Shown: positions 8,295-18,385, counted from the first letter of the stretch. The stretch: DNA of 34,615 nucleotides from Planctomycetaceae bacterium (GCA_024642765.1 JAHEAM010000002.1:1-34615); one strand, 5' to 3'. Numbers and translations: made by a program. The notes: generated by a model from the letters alone, not told the origin.

Positions 8295-10496
8295 TTATTC
8301 GCAGGGTTCGACTACGATTCGGTTAGCGACTGATTCAATGACAACGATTGGCGTATTGGCTTCGACAACCATGCCGTCCGTCATCACGTCGAGAATCTTG
8401 CCAGCGATTTTTGCTTTGCCAGATGGGATCAGTTTCGTGAGCGCAATACCCTTTCGGCCAACCAAGTTCATTTGTGGGCTTGCTCCGTTTGCGGCGAACT
8501 CGGGAACAGGCGCCGGTGGGTCCAGCATCATTTTTTGAAAGAACGGCAGGCTCCTGCTGTATCGTTTCAGCACATAAATTGCGGCCAAGAAACTACTGGC
8601 CGCCGCCAACACCATCCCGAGAGAAATGGGCAAACGTTTGTAGTCCTCAGCGCTACGCGGCAGCACAAATGTCTGCGTGGCTAAGACCAGGGAAATCACC
8701 ATCATGATCAACCCACCGATCCCGAAAATGCCAAATCCCGGAATCACAAATATCTCGACCACTACAAACAGAGCCCCGATCACAAACAATAAAATTTCGA
8801 ACCATTCCGCATTACCATCGAGATACTGAGACCAGAAAAATAATACTAGGCATGTCGCGCCCAAGAAGCCGGGAACGCTCAGGCCGGGCGATTGCATTTC
8901 AGTGCTGATCAAAAATACTGCGGCCATCAACAGCCAAACTGAAATCATGGGTTGCGCGAGAAACGCAGCAAAGCGATCGAGTAAACGATCGGTTTTCGTG
9001 GGTGTGAGCTGTTCTGGAGAGCTTTCAAGTTGATAAAACGTTTGCAATTCATCAGGGCTATTAATAATTGCCCGAGCCATGCCAGTTTCTTCGGCGGCCT
9101 TGGCATCGAAGCCTGCGCCTATCGCGTCGTCGTTGAGCAACTGCCCGTTGGGGTTGTCGGCCGCGGGTTGTGCGGTCAAGTCAATCATGGCGCGATACCA
9201 ACTCGGTTGACGTTCCTTGTCTTCCGCAATCAATTCTGTTTCGGCGATCGCAGAATCCCTTTCGGATTCGACCAACAAAGGTTGAAAAGGCCCGCCTAAG
9301 ACTGCCGTTTTTTCCATCAAAATATGGTCGCAAGCCAGAGCTACTACGCCTGCGGGACCTGCGACATTGCCGCGTACGAATGCGGTGGTTTGAACCTCGT
9401 CGGAATCAAAATTCGTTAGGTAACGAGCAAGTTTGAGGCAAGCGTTAAGATCGCCTTGGCAATTTTCCATATTGATGATCAGTAGATTCTGCGAGCCTTC
9501 GCTCAGCCGTTGTTCAATCGCTCGGATGCCCCAGTCAACGGTTCGCGCGTCAATGAACTTCGGTAAATCAAACTGAACGGCATGCCATTCTCGATCGCCG
9601 ATTGTTTCGAATTCTAAACGCGAAAGGTCGATCTTCAGTGTCTGGGCCAGATCACTTTTGTCGGCAACCTCACGACAGCGAGGCGAAAGGGCCGCGAGTT
9701 CCTGAATGTTGTAAAGAGCGGTTTGTCCAAAGGCCGAAAGTTCCTTCTTGGCGACAACACGTCCCGTCGCTTCGAATTCTTGCAATTGCTTTGTGTCGAC
9801 CAGAGATTCACCTTCATCCGTAGTAACTCGGAAAACAGTTTCTACAGGATCGATCATCGAATTGAAAATGGCAGGCGGCAGCACGAGTCGTTTTTCAGCA
9901 ACGTTTCGGTAGATATCGATCTCAAGCGGATCACGCGGCGAATCGGAATTAGCGTTTCCAATTTTCATATTGGGTTCGGCCAGGATTTGCTCGGTTGCCA
10001 ACGCGATCAGCACGGCGTTGCCCTCGAGACGAGATGAAGAACCGTCCTTCGCGCCACGCAGCACGGATGCTTTAGGAGCTGGAATGTAGGCAACGAATTT
10101 TAGCCCGATCATTTGTTCGCTGGACAGCAGCCTAGAGATATCCAGGCAACGCGTGAGTTGGCTGCCAAGGCCCGTCTTCCCGCGATCGGTATCGAACTTG
10201 AGCACGACAGTCAGTCGATCTTCTGGCCGAGTCACAGGCGGAGCATTTTTGGCAATTCGCTCCAGTATGCCAGTCACTTGTTTCGAAACGCGATCGTCGA
10301 CGGGAAGCGGAACGCGAACCAAAAAGGCACTCGGAGGTAGTGATTTTTGTTGCCCGACTTCCGGGACTTGTTGCGAGAATGCCCAAGGGGTTTGAATTAG
10401 AAAAATGGCCAGCGTCATGTTCGCCAAAACCCACAGGCAAGAAAAATAGCGTCCACGACTAATCGTTAGGTTTCCAATTTTCGAATCGCCACTCAT
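8295..10496 (-). CDS. NfeD-family membrane protein with N-terminal ClpP/crotonase-like serine protease region
   Basis: Track ORF extends to 10607; ATG at 10496 (MSGDSKIGN...) is a plausible start before the hydrophobic segment. C-terminal multi-TM segment (WFEILLFVIGALFVVVEIFVIPGFGIFGIGGLIMMVISLVLA) and OB-like tail (VGRKGIALTKLIPSGKAKIAGKILDVMTDG) are NfeD hallmarks. Confidence 0.85.
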   Translation of the reverse strand: MSGDSKIGNLTISRGRYFSCLWVLANMTLAIFLIQTPWAFSQQVPEVGQQKSLPPSAFLVRVPLPVDDRVSKQVTGILERIAKNAPPVTRPEDRLTVVLKFDTDRGKTGLGSQLTRCLDISRLLSSEQMIGLKFVAYIPAPKASVLRGAKDGSSSRLEGNAVLIALATEQILAEPNMKIGNANSDSPRDPLEIDIYRNVAEKRLVLPPAIFNSMIDPVETVFRVTTDEGESLVDTKQLQEFEATGRVVAKKELSAFGQTALYNIQELAALSPRCREVADKSDLAQTLKIDLSRLEFETIGDREWHAVQFDLPKFIDARTVDWGIRAIEQRLSEGSQNLLIINMENCQGDLNACLKLARYLTNFDSDEVQTTAFVRGNVAGPAGVVALACDHILMEKTAVLGGPFQPLLVESERDSAIAETELIAEDKERQPSWYRAMIDLTAQPAADNPNGQLLNDDAIGAGFDAKAAEETGMARAIINSPDELQTFYQLESSPEQLTPTKTDRLLDRFAAFLAQPMISVWLLMAAVFLISTEMQSPGLSVPGFLGATCLVLFFWSQYLDGNAEWFEILLFVIGALFVVVEIFVIPGFGIFGIGGLIMMVISLVLATQTFVLPRSAEDYKRLPISLGMVLAAASSFLAAIYVLKRYSRSLPFFQKMMLDPPAPVPEFAANGASPQMNLVGRKGIALTKLIPSGKAKIAGKILDVMTDGMVVEANTPIVVIESVANRIVVEPCE

Positions 10497-10829
10497 ATAT
10501 TTGTGATGCCAAAAAGAAAGAGTTACACGACATCCGCCGCTGAGCTTCAACCTAGGATATTCATGGTCCAGAAATCGATCTTGGAGATAAAGCCGCTCTG
10601 TGCCCAAGAATTCCGGACTGAATCATAACCACTTGTCCATTATAGCCAAATTGGCAACGAAACAATGTTTTCCGCAAACCATCGGTTTGTGTCGCGAGTG
10701 GACGGCAGAAATGCGGGCTAGTCAATTGCGAGGTTGGCTGTCAAACTTGTCAATTCAAGTAACCCACAGGTTGAATTCCATCAACCGTAACCATTTTTTG
10801 GCTTAAGCCAATTTCAGGCATCAAGTTCC

Positions 10830-12605
10830 ATGAGATCGTCGCGAGTCTTTCGAAAATTTGTTTTGGTTTACTTGTTGCTACATACTCTGGCCGCATTGAC
10901 TTTTTTGGCCATTGCATCGAATTGGATTTCGAGTGAATTACAGCGCCAGAGCTTTCGACGTATGGAGTCTATTGCTCGCGTGGTCCGCTACCAAATGAAT
11001 TCCGCGAACATCGTCATTGACGACCCTCGGGCACGAGAGGAAATCATCACCTTAGGATTGAAGACGGGACTTCGGTTCACGTTGGTTGCTCCAGACGGTC
11101 GTGTGGTTGCGGATTCAATGCAACCCGAGCAGCCATTTGAAAATCACGGTTCGCGCCCGGAAATATTGGATGCAAAACGCAACGGAATCGGAACTGCCTA
11201 TCGATTGAGCGCGTCGGTCAATCGGCCTCTGGACTATTTGGCGATTCGCTATACCGAAGACGACGACGAGCAAGCGGGCTTTATTCGAATAGCTCAGGAT
11301 CGGGGCGACGTCTTGCGATTGCAGACAGGCGTGCTGCGGTATCTTTGGATATCGGGATTTATCCTCGCGGTGTTGTCGGCGTTCTTTATGTGGCGATTTA
11401 TTCAGCGCGAGGCTGAACCGCTTGAGGCCTTCTCGCATGCCGCTCGCAAGATTGCGTTAGGGCAATATGATTCGGTGCCATCAGTACTTAATCGCAATGA
11501 CGAATGGCGGACACTTTCGGATGCTTTCCGGCAGATGCTCAGCGAACTTTCGTCGCGTGAGGCGAATTTGCGCGATAACTCGAGTCGAATACAAGCGGTT
11601 TTGACGAGCATGATCGAGGGCGTTGTTGCGATCGATGCAAGTGGCAACGTGATTTTGGCGAACGACGCGGCCTGCGAGATGTTACAAGTCGATCAAACGC
11701 GACTGGTCCATGGCAAGTTGTTAGAAGTTGTTCGCATCCCCGCACTCCAACGCGCTGTCGAAGAAACGCAATTGCGGCGCATGTACAGTCGCGTCGAATT
11801 TCAAACACTCGTTGAACCAAGACGAATTATTGCCGCGCGGGTGTCTGTAATGGCAGGTGGAATCCACCCGGGGGTTGCCATCGTTCTGCATGATGTGACC
11901 GAAATTCGCCGACTGGAATCGATGCGCAAAGATTTTGTTGCCAATGTTTCTCATGAATTGAAGACTCCATTGGCTGCCATCAAAGCTTACGCGGAAACAT
12001 TGCGGATGGGCGCTATGAACGACCCTGCCAAATGCGATCATTTTTTGGCACAAATTGAATCGCATGCAGATCTTTTGACCCAACAAGTCCAAGACTTGCT
12101 GACGTTGGCAAAAGTGGAATCCGATCAGACTCAATTCGATATCAAGCCCGAGAAATTCGAACCCATTTGTCGCGCCTGTGTTGACAGCTTTCTCGATTTG
12201 GCGGCGAACAAGTCCATTCGCTTGGAGTACACGCCGTTATCTGAAAACCTGATGGGGCGCGTCGACAAGAACGAATTGCTAACGATCTTGAACAACTTGG
12301 TGAGTAATTCGATTCGTTACACGCCAGAAAATGGACAAGTCATTTTGACGTCTTATGCGGAGTCGCGATCAGCAGTGATCGAAGTAACGGACACGGGCAT
12401 TGGAATTGCGCCCGAACACCAACCCAGGATTTTCGAGCGATTTTATCGTGTCGATGGCGCGCGGACACGAGATTTGGGTGGTACCGGCCTCGGGCTTTCG
12501 ATCGTCAAGCACTTGACACAGCGAATGGGCGGCAGCGTTCATCTAACTAGCACGATGGGCAAAGGAAGTAAGTTCAAGATAAAGCTGCCAATTGCCAACA
12601 ATTGA
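10830..12605 (+). CDS. phoR: Sensor histidine kinase, PhoR-type (HAMP, PAS, HisKA, HATPase)
   Basis: Two TM segments, PAS-like segment (LTSMIEGVVAIDASGNVILANDAACEML), H-box FVANVSHELKTPLAAIKAYAETL, N/G boxes (LNNLVSNSIRYTP, DTGIGIAPEHQPRIFERFYRVD, GGTGLGLSIVKHL); adjacent to pst genes. Confidence 0.9.
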   Translation: MRSSRVFRKFVLVYLLLHTLAALTFLAIASNWISSELQRQSFRRMESIARVVRYQMNSANIVIDDPRAREEIITLGLKTGLRFTLVAPDGRVVADSMQPEQPFENHGSRPEILDAKRNGIGTAYRLSASVNRPLDYLAIRYTEDDDEQAGFIRIAQDRGDVLRLQTGVLRYLWISGFILAVLSAFFMWRFIQREAEPLEAFSHAARKIALGQYDSVPSVLNRNDEWRTLSDAFRQMLSELSSREANLRDNSSRIQAVLTSMIEGVVAIDASGNVILANDAACEMLQVDQTRLVHGKLLEVVRIPALQRAVEETQLRRMYSRVEFQTLVEPRRIIAARVSVMAGGIHPGVAIVLHDVTEIRRLESMRKDFVANVSHELKTPLAAIKAYAETLRMGAMNDPAKCDHFLAQIESHADLLTQQVQDLLTLAKVESDQTQFDIKPEKFEPICRACVDSFLDLAANKSIRLEYTPLSENLMGRVDKNELLTILNNLVSNSIRYTPENGQVILTSYAESRSAVIEVTDTGIGIAPEHQPRIFERFYRVDGARTRDLGGTGLGLSIVKHLTQRMGGSVHLTSTMGKGSKFKIKLPIANN

Positions 12606-12691
12606 GGCCAATTACGCGTTTTAAATAGAAAAAACGGCTGAAATCTTTCGGAAACTGCGTCAAAGTTGCCGAGTGCACATGAGGCCAAACA

Positions 12692-12732
12692 TTAGCCATT
12701 TCTTAACGAAATCTTAACAATTCGTGGTTAAC
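12692..12732 (+). promoter_or_regulatory. Candidate Pho box (PhoB/PhoP-like direct repeats) upstream of pstS
   Basis: TTAGCCATTTC / TTAACGAAATC / TTAACAATTCG: TTA(A/G)C starts at 12692, 12703 and 12714, exactly 11 nt apart. A further TTAAC at 12728 is out of phase (14 nt). Confidence 0.6.
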
Positions 12733-12785
12733 TTTGAGCCCAGATTTAGGTGAGCACAATCTCAGGTAAACCCCAAAGGATACGG

Positions 12786-13904
12786 ATGTTACGAAACGAA
12801 TGCAAACTTTTGGCAAGTCAACGATTTCTGCAAACCAAGCGCTTAGCAGGGTTGGCGTTTTTGAGTGCTGTTTTGTTGTTTGCCAGTTGCGACTCAACAA
12901 AAAAAGACGGCTCAACCGGCGGTAAAACGGCTGGCGACGCGACCACGGAAGTGAACAATACGTTAAGTGGGACGATCAAAATCGAGGGCTCCAGCACGGT
13001 CGGCCCGATTTCATCCAAAGCTCGCGAAGAGTTCAACAAGAAATTTCCGAAAGTCAACATCAGTGTTGGCGAACAAGGTACTTCCAACGGCTTCAGCAGT
13101 TTTGGAAAGAAAGAAACGGACATTTCGGATGCATCTCGCCCGATTAAGGACAAAGAACTCGCTGCCTGCAACGAAGCGGGGATTGAATTCTATGAGATGC
13201 CAATCGCCTATGATGGCTTGACCTTTGTCGTCAACAAAGAAAACGATTTTTGCAAAGAACTGACGATCGACCAGTTGATCGCCATTTTCCGCCAAGACAC
13301 AGCTGCGAAAACGTGGAAAGACGTTCACCCCGATTGGCCAGACGAAAAAATTGCTCTTTTTATTCCCGGTATCCAATCGGGCACGCATGATTATTGTGTC
13401 GAAGTCCTCGGCAAAAAAGACAATCAAGGCCTTCGTGCCGACGCGACCCAAAGTGAAGATGACAAGACTCTTGTGACGGGCGTGAAAGGCGACAAATATG
13501 CGATCGGCTTCTTTGGCTACTCTTACTACGAAGCATCCAAAGACGAATTGAATGCCGTGGCCATCGTGAACACAAGTGGCGTCGCAGTGCCACCCAGCGT
13601 GAGTGCGATCGAAGACGGAACCTACGAACCATTTAGCCGACCGTTGTTTATTTACGTCAACAAAGATTCCTTTCAAAGAGCGGAAGTCGAAGAATTCGTT
13701 TCCTTCTATCTTGACAACATTGTCGATATTGTCAAAGCATCTGACTACGTTCCCTTGCCACAAAAAATGTACGACCTCGTGCGTAAGACTTTGGACGACG
13801 ATCAGGTTGGAACGCATTATTACGACGCGACCGGGAAGAAGAATGAAGGTAGTCTGGACCAAATTTTTAGCGGTCCCGCAGTTTCAAAACCAAAGGCTGA
13901 ATAG
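12786..13904 (+). CDS. pstS: Phosphate ABC transporter substrate-binding lipoprotein PstS
   Basis: Track start is GTG 12750; ATG 12786 is preceded by AAAGGA (12775-12780). Lipobox-like FASC after a hydrophobic segment; GTIKIEGSSTVGPISSKAREEFNKKFP; EQGTSNGFSSFGKKETDISDASRPIK. Confidence 0.93.
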   Translation: MLRNECKLLASQRFLQTKRLAGLAFLSAVLLFASCDSTKKDGSTGGKTAGDATTEVNNTLSGTIKIEGSSTVGPISSKAREEFNKKFPKVNISVGEQGTSNGFSSFGKKETDISDASRPIKDKELAACNEAGIEFYEMPIAYDGLTFVVNKENDFCKELTIDQLIAIFRQDTAAKTWKDVHPDWPDEKIALFIPGIQSGTHDYCVEVLGKKDNQGLRADATQSEDDKTLVTGVKGDKYAIGFFGYSYYEASKDELNAVAIVNTSGVAVPPSVSAIEDGTYEPFSRPLFIYVNKDSFQRAEVEEFVSFYLDNIVDIVKASDYVPLPQKMYDLVRKTLDDDQVGTHYYDATGKKNEGSLDQIFSGPAVSKPKAE

Positions 13905-13912
13905 TTAGTCCA

Positions 13913-14881
13913 ATGGCTGAAGCACAACTCAAAAAAGCCTATGACGGCCAGTGGATTCCCAGCTATCGGCTTAAATCCGCGGTTGCCAGTCAACGTTGGC
14001 AGGGTTTTGTCGTGGCAATGTTGATTGTCTGTTCGACGATCACATTGGCCACGACAGTTGGCATCATCGTAATGCTTGTGACAAATTCGATTGGGTTCTT
14101 CTCAAGCGATAAAGTCGAATTGAGCAAGTTCTTGACGGATACGCAATGGACGTTGGGCCAATCCCAAGGCGAAATCCACTATGGCATTTTGCCATTACTC
14201 TCGGGTACGTTTCGAATCACGGCGATCGCCATGTTGATTGCGATACCTTTTGGATTGATCACAGCGGTTTATTTGAGTGAATATGCGTCGCGGCGAACGC
14301 GTTCGATTCTTAAGCCTGCTCTTGAAATTCTTGCGGGTGTGCCGACGGTGGTGCTTGGCTACGTGGCGATTGTTTTCATAACGCCCTATTTCTTACAGTC
14401 ATTAGACGATGGCTTTAAGGCTTTTAATGCAGCATCTGCTGGAATTGCAGTGGGTGTTCTGTGTCTGCCGCTTGTCACGTCCTTGGCGGAAGATGCACTC
14501 CAGGCGGTGCCCAAGACACTGCGCGAAGGTGCGCTCGGTTTAGGGTCAACAAAATTTGAGACCACGATGAAAGTCGTGTTGCCGGCGGCGCTTTCGGGTA
14601 TCGTTTCCGCTTTTCTTTTGGCATTGGCTCGTGCGATTGGTGAAACGATGGTCGTGGCTCTTGCTGCTGGGAGTTCGCCGACATTTTCACTCGACCCAAG
14701 ATTGCAGTCTCAAACGATGACCGGTTACATCGTCAACACGTTTCAAAGTGACACGGTGGTGCCCGGTTCGATTGCCTATCATTCGGTCTATGCAGTTGCG
14801 GTCGTGCTGTTTTTGATCACGCTAATGCTCACACTTTTGGGGCAATGGGTGCGGCGGCGTTATCAAGAAGTTTACCAATAG
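13913..14881 (+). CDS. pstC: Phosphate ABC transporter permease PstC
   Basis: GILPLLSGTFRITAIAMLIAIPFGLITAVYLSEYAS, LEILAGVPTVVLGYVAIVF, EDALQAVPKTLREGALGLGSTKFETTMKVVLPAALSGI. Confidence 0.95.
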   Translation: MAEAQLKKAYDGQWIPSYRLKSAVASQRWQGFVVAMLIVCSTITLATTVGIIVMLVTNSIGFFSSDKVELSKFLTDTQWTLGQSQGEIHYGILPLLSGTFRITAIAMLIAIPFGLITAVYLSEYASRRTRSILKPALEILAGVPTVVLGYVAIVFITPYFLQSLDDGFKAFNAASAGIAVGVLCLPLVTSLAEDALQAVPKTLREGALGLGSTKFETTMKVVLPAALSGIVSAFLLALARAIGETMVVALAAGSSPTFSLDPRLQSQTMTGYIVNTFQSDTVVPGSIAYHSVYAVAVVLFLITLMLTLLGQWVRRRYQEVYQ

Positions 14882-14893
14882 GACCTGTTCCCA

Positions 14894-16087
14894 ATGCAAG
14901 ACCATGTCCAAACGAAACGCGATCGCAGTCGTCGCTGGTTCGATAGTGGTTTTTCCATCACTTGCCTGTTGATCGCAAGCTTGGTGGTTGTCATTCTCGT
15001 CTGTTTGATTAGCGGTATCCTTTGGCAAGGTGCTCCTTGGTTGCGTCCTTCTTTCTTGTGGAATGCTCATCACGAAAACCAGCCAAATGAGAGCGGTATC
15101 GGGCAGGCCATTATCGGCTCCGGAATGGTGTGCTTGATTTGTGGAATGTTCGCACTACCCATCGGGATTGGGACGGCAATATTTTTGGAAGAGTTCCGAC
15201 CGCGAAATCGCTGGCTCAAATGGTTCCACAATCTGGTGCAACTCAACATTTCGAACTTGGCGGGAGTTCCGTCAATCGTCTATGGCATCTTAGGGGTGAC
15301 CGCGTTCGTTTACATGTTCGGTGTTTTTGGAAAAATTCAGACCGACCGACCATCGGATTACGAAATCGGCATCCACTACATGTATCAAATCAAAACGATC
15401 GGCGGCGATTACGTCACGTTTCCGTGCGAAGACAAATTCCAAACATTGTACTCTGTCGACAGACCCTTGATGGTGACAAACGCAAAAGGCGAGACGTTCG
15501 AGCTCAATGTTTTGCCGAAGGGGGCGAGTCGCCCATCAGACGATGGTCTTCGCTCACGATCGGTCTTCGCAGGCAAAAATGCGTCGATCACGTCGCAAAA
15601 AGAATTCTATCATATGCAATTACCTTTTCATAAAAGTGCATTGGCGGCTGGTTTGACATTGGCGCTTGTGATTTTGCCGATTGTAATCATTGCCAGCCAA
15701 GAGGCGTTACGGGCCGTTCCCAATTCGTTGCGAGAGGCGGCGTTTGGAATGGGTGCAACGCGATGGCAAGTGGTTCGGGGAACGGTGATTCCGTCGGCGA
15801 CTCCCGGAATCATGACGGGCGCGATTTTGGCGATGAGCCGGGCGATTGGGGAAGCCGCTCCTGTTTTGGCGGTAATGGGTGGGGTCTTGAGTTCCACGCT
15901 GGGATTGACGAACTTGATGGATTCTACGCCGACGTTGCCGGTTACAATTTATCGTTGGGCCCAAGACGATAATCGAGCCTTCGAGGGGCTTTCGGCAGCC
16001 GCAATCATCGTGTTGCTGTTGTTTTTGCTAGTTATGAATTCTGCCGCTGTATTGATTAGATACCGAGCCGAGAAAAACAAAGGCTAG
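14894..16087 (+). CDS. pstA: Phosphate ABC transporter permease PstA with an unusual internal extension
   Basis: AIFLEEFRPRNRW, NISNLAGVPSIVYGILG, ASQEALRAVPNSLREAAFGMGATRWQVVRGTVIPSATPGIMTGAILAMSRAIGEAAPVL. Confidence 0.94.
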   Translation: MQDHVQTKRDRSRRWFDSGFSITCLLIASLVVVILVCLISGILWQGAPWLRPSFLWNAHHENQPNESGIGQAIIGSGMVCLICGMFALPIGIGTAIFLEEFRPRNRWLKWFHNLVQLNISNLAGVPSIVYGILGVTAFVYMFGVFGKIQTDRPSDYEIGIHYMYQIKTIGGDYVTFPCEDKFQTLYSVDRPLMVTNAKGETFELNVLPKGASRPSDDGLRSRSVFAGKNASITSQKEFYHMQLPFHKSALAAGLTLALVILPIVIIASQEALRAVPNSLREAAFGMGATRWQVVRGTVIPSATPGIMTGAILAMSRAIGEAAPVLAVMGGVLSSTLGLTNLMDSTPTLPVTIYRWAQDDNRAFEGLSAAAIIVLLLFLLVMNSAAVLIRYRAEKNKG

Positions 16088-16090
16088 AAA

Positions 16091-16996
16091 ATGTCAACAA
16101 TCGAATCCGCAGGTTCGCCTGTGTCACGAGTGAGAAAAATTATGCCTTCACGTAACATCGCGGACGAACCAAATGCTCATGCACCAATGGGTGTCGAAGG
16201 CGCAGCGGGTCGAGGTCCCGAAAAAATGAATGACGAAGGCCTTCAGCCCGCGATTGAAATCGAAAACTTTGACGCCTTCTATGGCGATTATCAAGCCTTG
16301 CATCGAGTGACATTGCGGATTCCCGAGCGACGGGTCACAGCCTTCATTGGACCAAGCGGTTGCGGCAAGAGTACCTTGCTACGTTGGATTAATCGCATGA
16401 ACGATGTCGTCGCGACGGCTCGAGCCGAAGGTAAGCTCCGGGTCGGTGATATCGATGTGCTTTCGCGTTCGACCAATGTCGTCGACCTTCGTCGCAACGT
16501 CGGGATTGTTTTCCAAAAGCCGACGCCGTTCCCGAAATCTATTTACGACAACGTGGCCTATGGGCCTCGGTTGCATTTCAAAATCAATGCGGCGGAACTG
16601 GATAACTTGGTTGAGTGGTCGCTGAAGAAAGCAGCCTTGTGGGATGAGGTCAAAAATCGATTGCACCAATCAGCACATGGTCTATCCGGTGGGCAACAAC
16701 AACGGTTGTGCATCGCTCGGGCGATCGCAGTTGGCCCGAAAATTCTCTTGATGGACGAGCCGTGTTCCGCTTTGGACCCTGCGTCGACAGCGCGCGTTGA
16801 GGATTTGATCTTTGAATTGCGTGAGCAATTTACAATTGTGATTGTCACACACAACATGCATCAGGCAGCCCGAGTAAGCGATCGAACGGCGTTCTTTTAC
16901 CAAGGCCACATTGTGGAAGAAGGGGTTACAGACCAAGTCTTCACCAAGCCCAAACAGAAACAGACGGAAGATTACGTCACTGGAAAGTTCGGTTAG
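16091..16996 (+). CDS. pstB: Phosphate ABC transporter ATP-binding protein PstB
   Basis: Walker [73 protein letters not shown]. The ~55 aa N-terminal extension makes the start uncertain. Confidence 0.95.
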   Translation: MSTIESAGSPVSRVRKIMPSRNIADEPNAHAPMGVEGAAGRGPEKMNDEGLQPAIEIENFDAFYGDYQALHRVTLRIPERRVTAFIGPSGCGKSTLLRWINRMNDVVATARAEGKLRVGDIDVLSRSTNVVDLRRNVGIVFQKPTPFPKSIYDNVAYGPRLHFKINAAELDNLVEWSLKKAALWDEVKNRLHQSAHGLSGGQQQRLCIARAIAVGPKILLMDEPCSALDPASTARVEDLIFELREQFTIVIVTHNMHQAARVSDRTAFFYQGHIVEEGVTDQVFTKPKQKQTEDYVTGKFG

Positions 16997-16998
16997 AT

Positions 16999-17703
16999 AT
17001 GTCCAAACATTTTGAGCGAGAAATTGACAAGCTTTATGCACAACTGCGTGCATTGTTTGGCAACGTAGAACAAATGATCGACCTGGCAACTCGGGCCGTG
17101 TACGAACGTAAGTCTGATCATATTGAAACGGTAATCGATACAGACTTTATTATCAACGATATGGAAGTCTCCATCGAAGAAGACTGCCTCAAGATCTTGG
17201 CATTGCACCAGCCAGTCGCACTTGATTTGCGACGCCTGACGACGATCATGAAAATCAACGTCGATTTGGAGCGGATGGCCGACCTGGCTTGCAATATCGC
17301 CGAACGCGCTCGTGATTTGAACGCCTATCCCGCGTTTCCGGTTCCAGCCCGCATGCCGGGGATGGCGCAGCAGTCGGCGAGCATGGTGCGAATGGCGATT
17401 GACGCTTTTATCACATCGGATTCTTACTTAGCCAAGAAAGTAATCCAGTGCGATGAATCGGTCGATGCTGACAACCAATACATAATCAATGAACTTCGTG
17501 AGTTGATGAAGTCGAATCCCAGCATGATCGAGCCCGCGCTGCATTGCTTTTCTGCGTCGCGACACATCGAACGCTTGGCGGATCACGCGGAGAATATTGC
17601 CGAAGACGTTGTTTATTTTGTCGACGGCGACATTGTGAGGCATAAGCACGGCCAGTTTTCTTCATTCAATGATGATCGCGCGGGTAACAATGCCAAAGGC
17701 TAA
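16999..17703 (+). CDS. phoU: Phosphate signalling protein PhoU
   Basis: FEREIDKLYAQLRALFGNVEQMIDLATRAV, LRRLTTIMKINVDLERMADLACNIAERA, RHIERLADHAENIAEDVVYFVDG. Confidence 0.94.
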   Translation: MSKHFEREIDKLYAQLRALFGNVEQMIDLATRAVYERKSDHIETVIDTDFIINDMEVSIEEDCLKILALHQPVALDLRRLTTIMKINVDLERMADLACNIAERARDLNAYPAFPVPARMPGMAQQSASMVRMAIDAFITSDSYLAKKVIQCDESVDADNQYIINELRELMKSNPSMIEPALHCFSASRHIERLADHAENIAEDVVYFVDGDIVRHKHGQFSSFNDDRAGNNAKG

Positions 17704-18385
17704 AGTATTGTTGGTCGAAGATGACCGAGCCATTTCGGAAGTACTCGATTACAACTTGCAACAAAATGGATACGATGTCATTCGCTGCAGTGATGGCCAA
17801 GATGCGCTCAACCAGGCACGCAATAAAACGCCAGATATCATTATTTTGGACATCATGTTGCCGGTTCTGGATGGTCTTGAGGTCTGTCGACGACTTCGCG
17901 CCGTCCCCGAAACTGAAACCATTCCGATCATGATGTTGACTGCGAAGAGCGAAGAAGTCGACCAGATTGTCGGCTACAAAGTTGGCGCTGATGACTATGT
18001 GACCAAACCTTTTAGCGTGAAAATCTTACTTGAACGCATTCATTCCTTGTTGCGCCGAAATCGCACAACTATTGGCGGTTCCGATACTGTCTCGCGAGGC
18101 GGAGTCACTGTGGATCGCGTCAAGTTTCGCGTTTTGGTTGAAGGCAAGCCGTTGGAATTGACCCCCAGTGAATTTCGGCTGCTCGACACAATGATTCGGC
18201 AACCGGGAAGAGCCTTCGATCGCCAGGAACTGATCGATTCGGCGCTCGGCTCTGACGCGCTGGTCTTGGAGCGTACGATCGATGTGCATATTCGCAGCTT
18301 GCGAAAAAAAATGGGCGGCCTCGCCGATTATGTGCAAACGGTGCGCGGCGTCGGGTACCGCTTTCAGATTGCAGATGACGAATAG
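17690..18385 (+). CDS. phoB: Phosphate regulon response regulator PhoB-like (OmpR family)
   Basis: KVLLVEDDRAISEVLDYNL, IILDIMLPVLDGLEVCRRLR, DDYVTKPFSVKILLERI, winged helix ending YVQTVRGVGYRF. ATG 17690 overlaps the phoU end; directly downstream of phoU. Confidence 0.9.
   Translation: MPKAKVLLVEDDRAISEVLDYNLQQNGYDVIRCSDGQDALNQARNKTPDIIILDIMLPVLDGLEVCRRLRAVPETETIPIMMLTAKSEEVDQIVGYKVGADDYVTKPFSVKILLERIHSLLRRNRTTIGGSDTVSRGGVTVDRVKFRVLVEGKPLELTPSEFRLLDTMIRQPGRAFDRQELIDSALGSDALVLERTIDVHIRSLRKKMGGLADYVQTVRGVGYRFQIADDE

Noticed and set aside
13011-13862. 283 aa minus-strand ORF antisense to pstS
   Set aside because: Fully inside a confident pstS gene; no recognisable domain; typical shadow ORF from codon bias.
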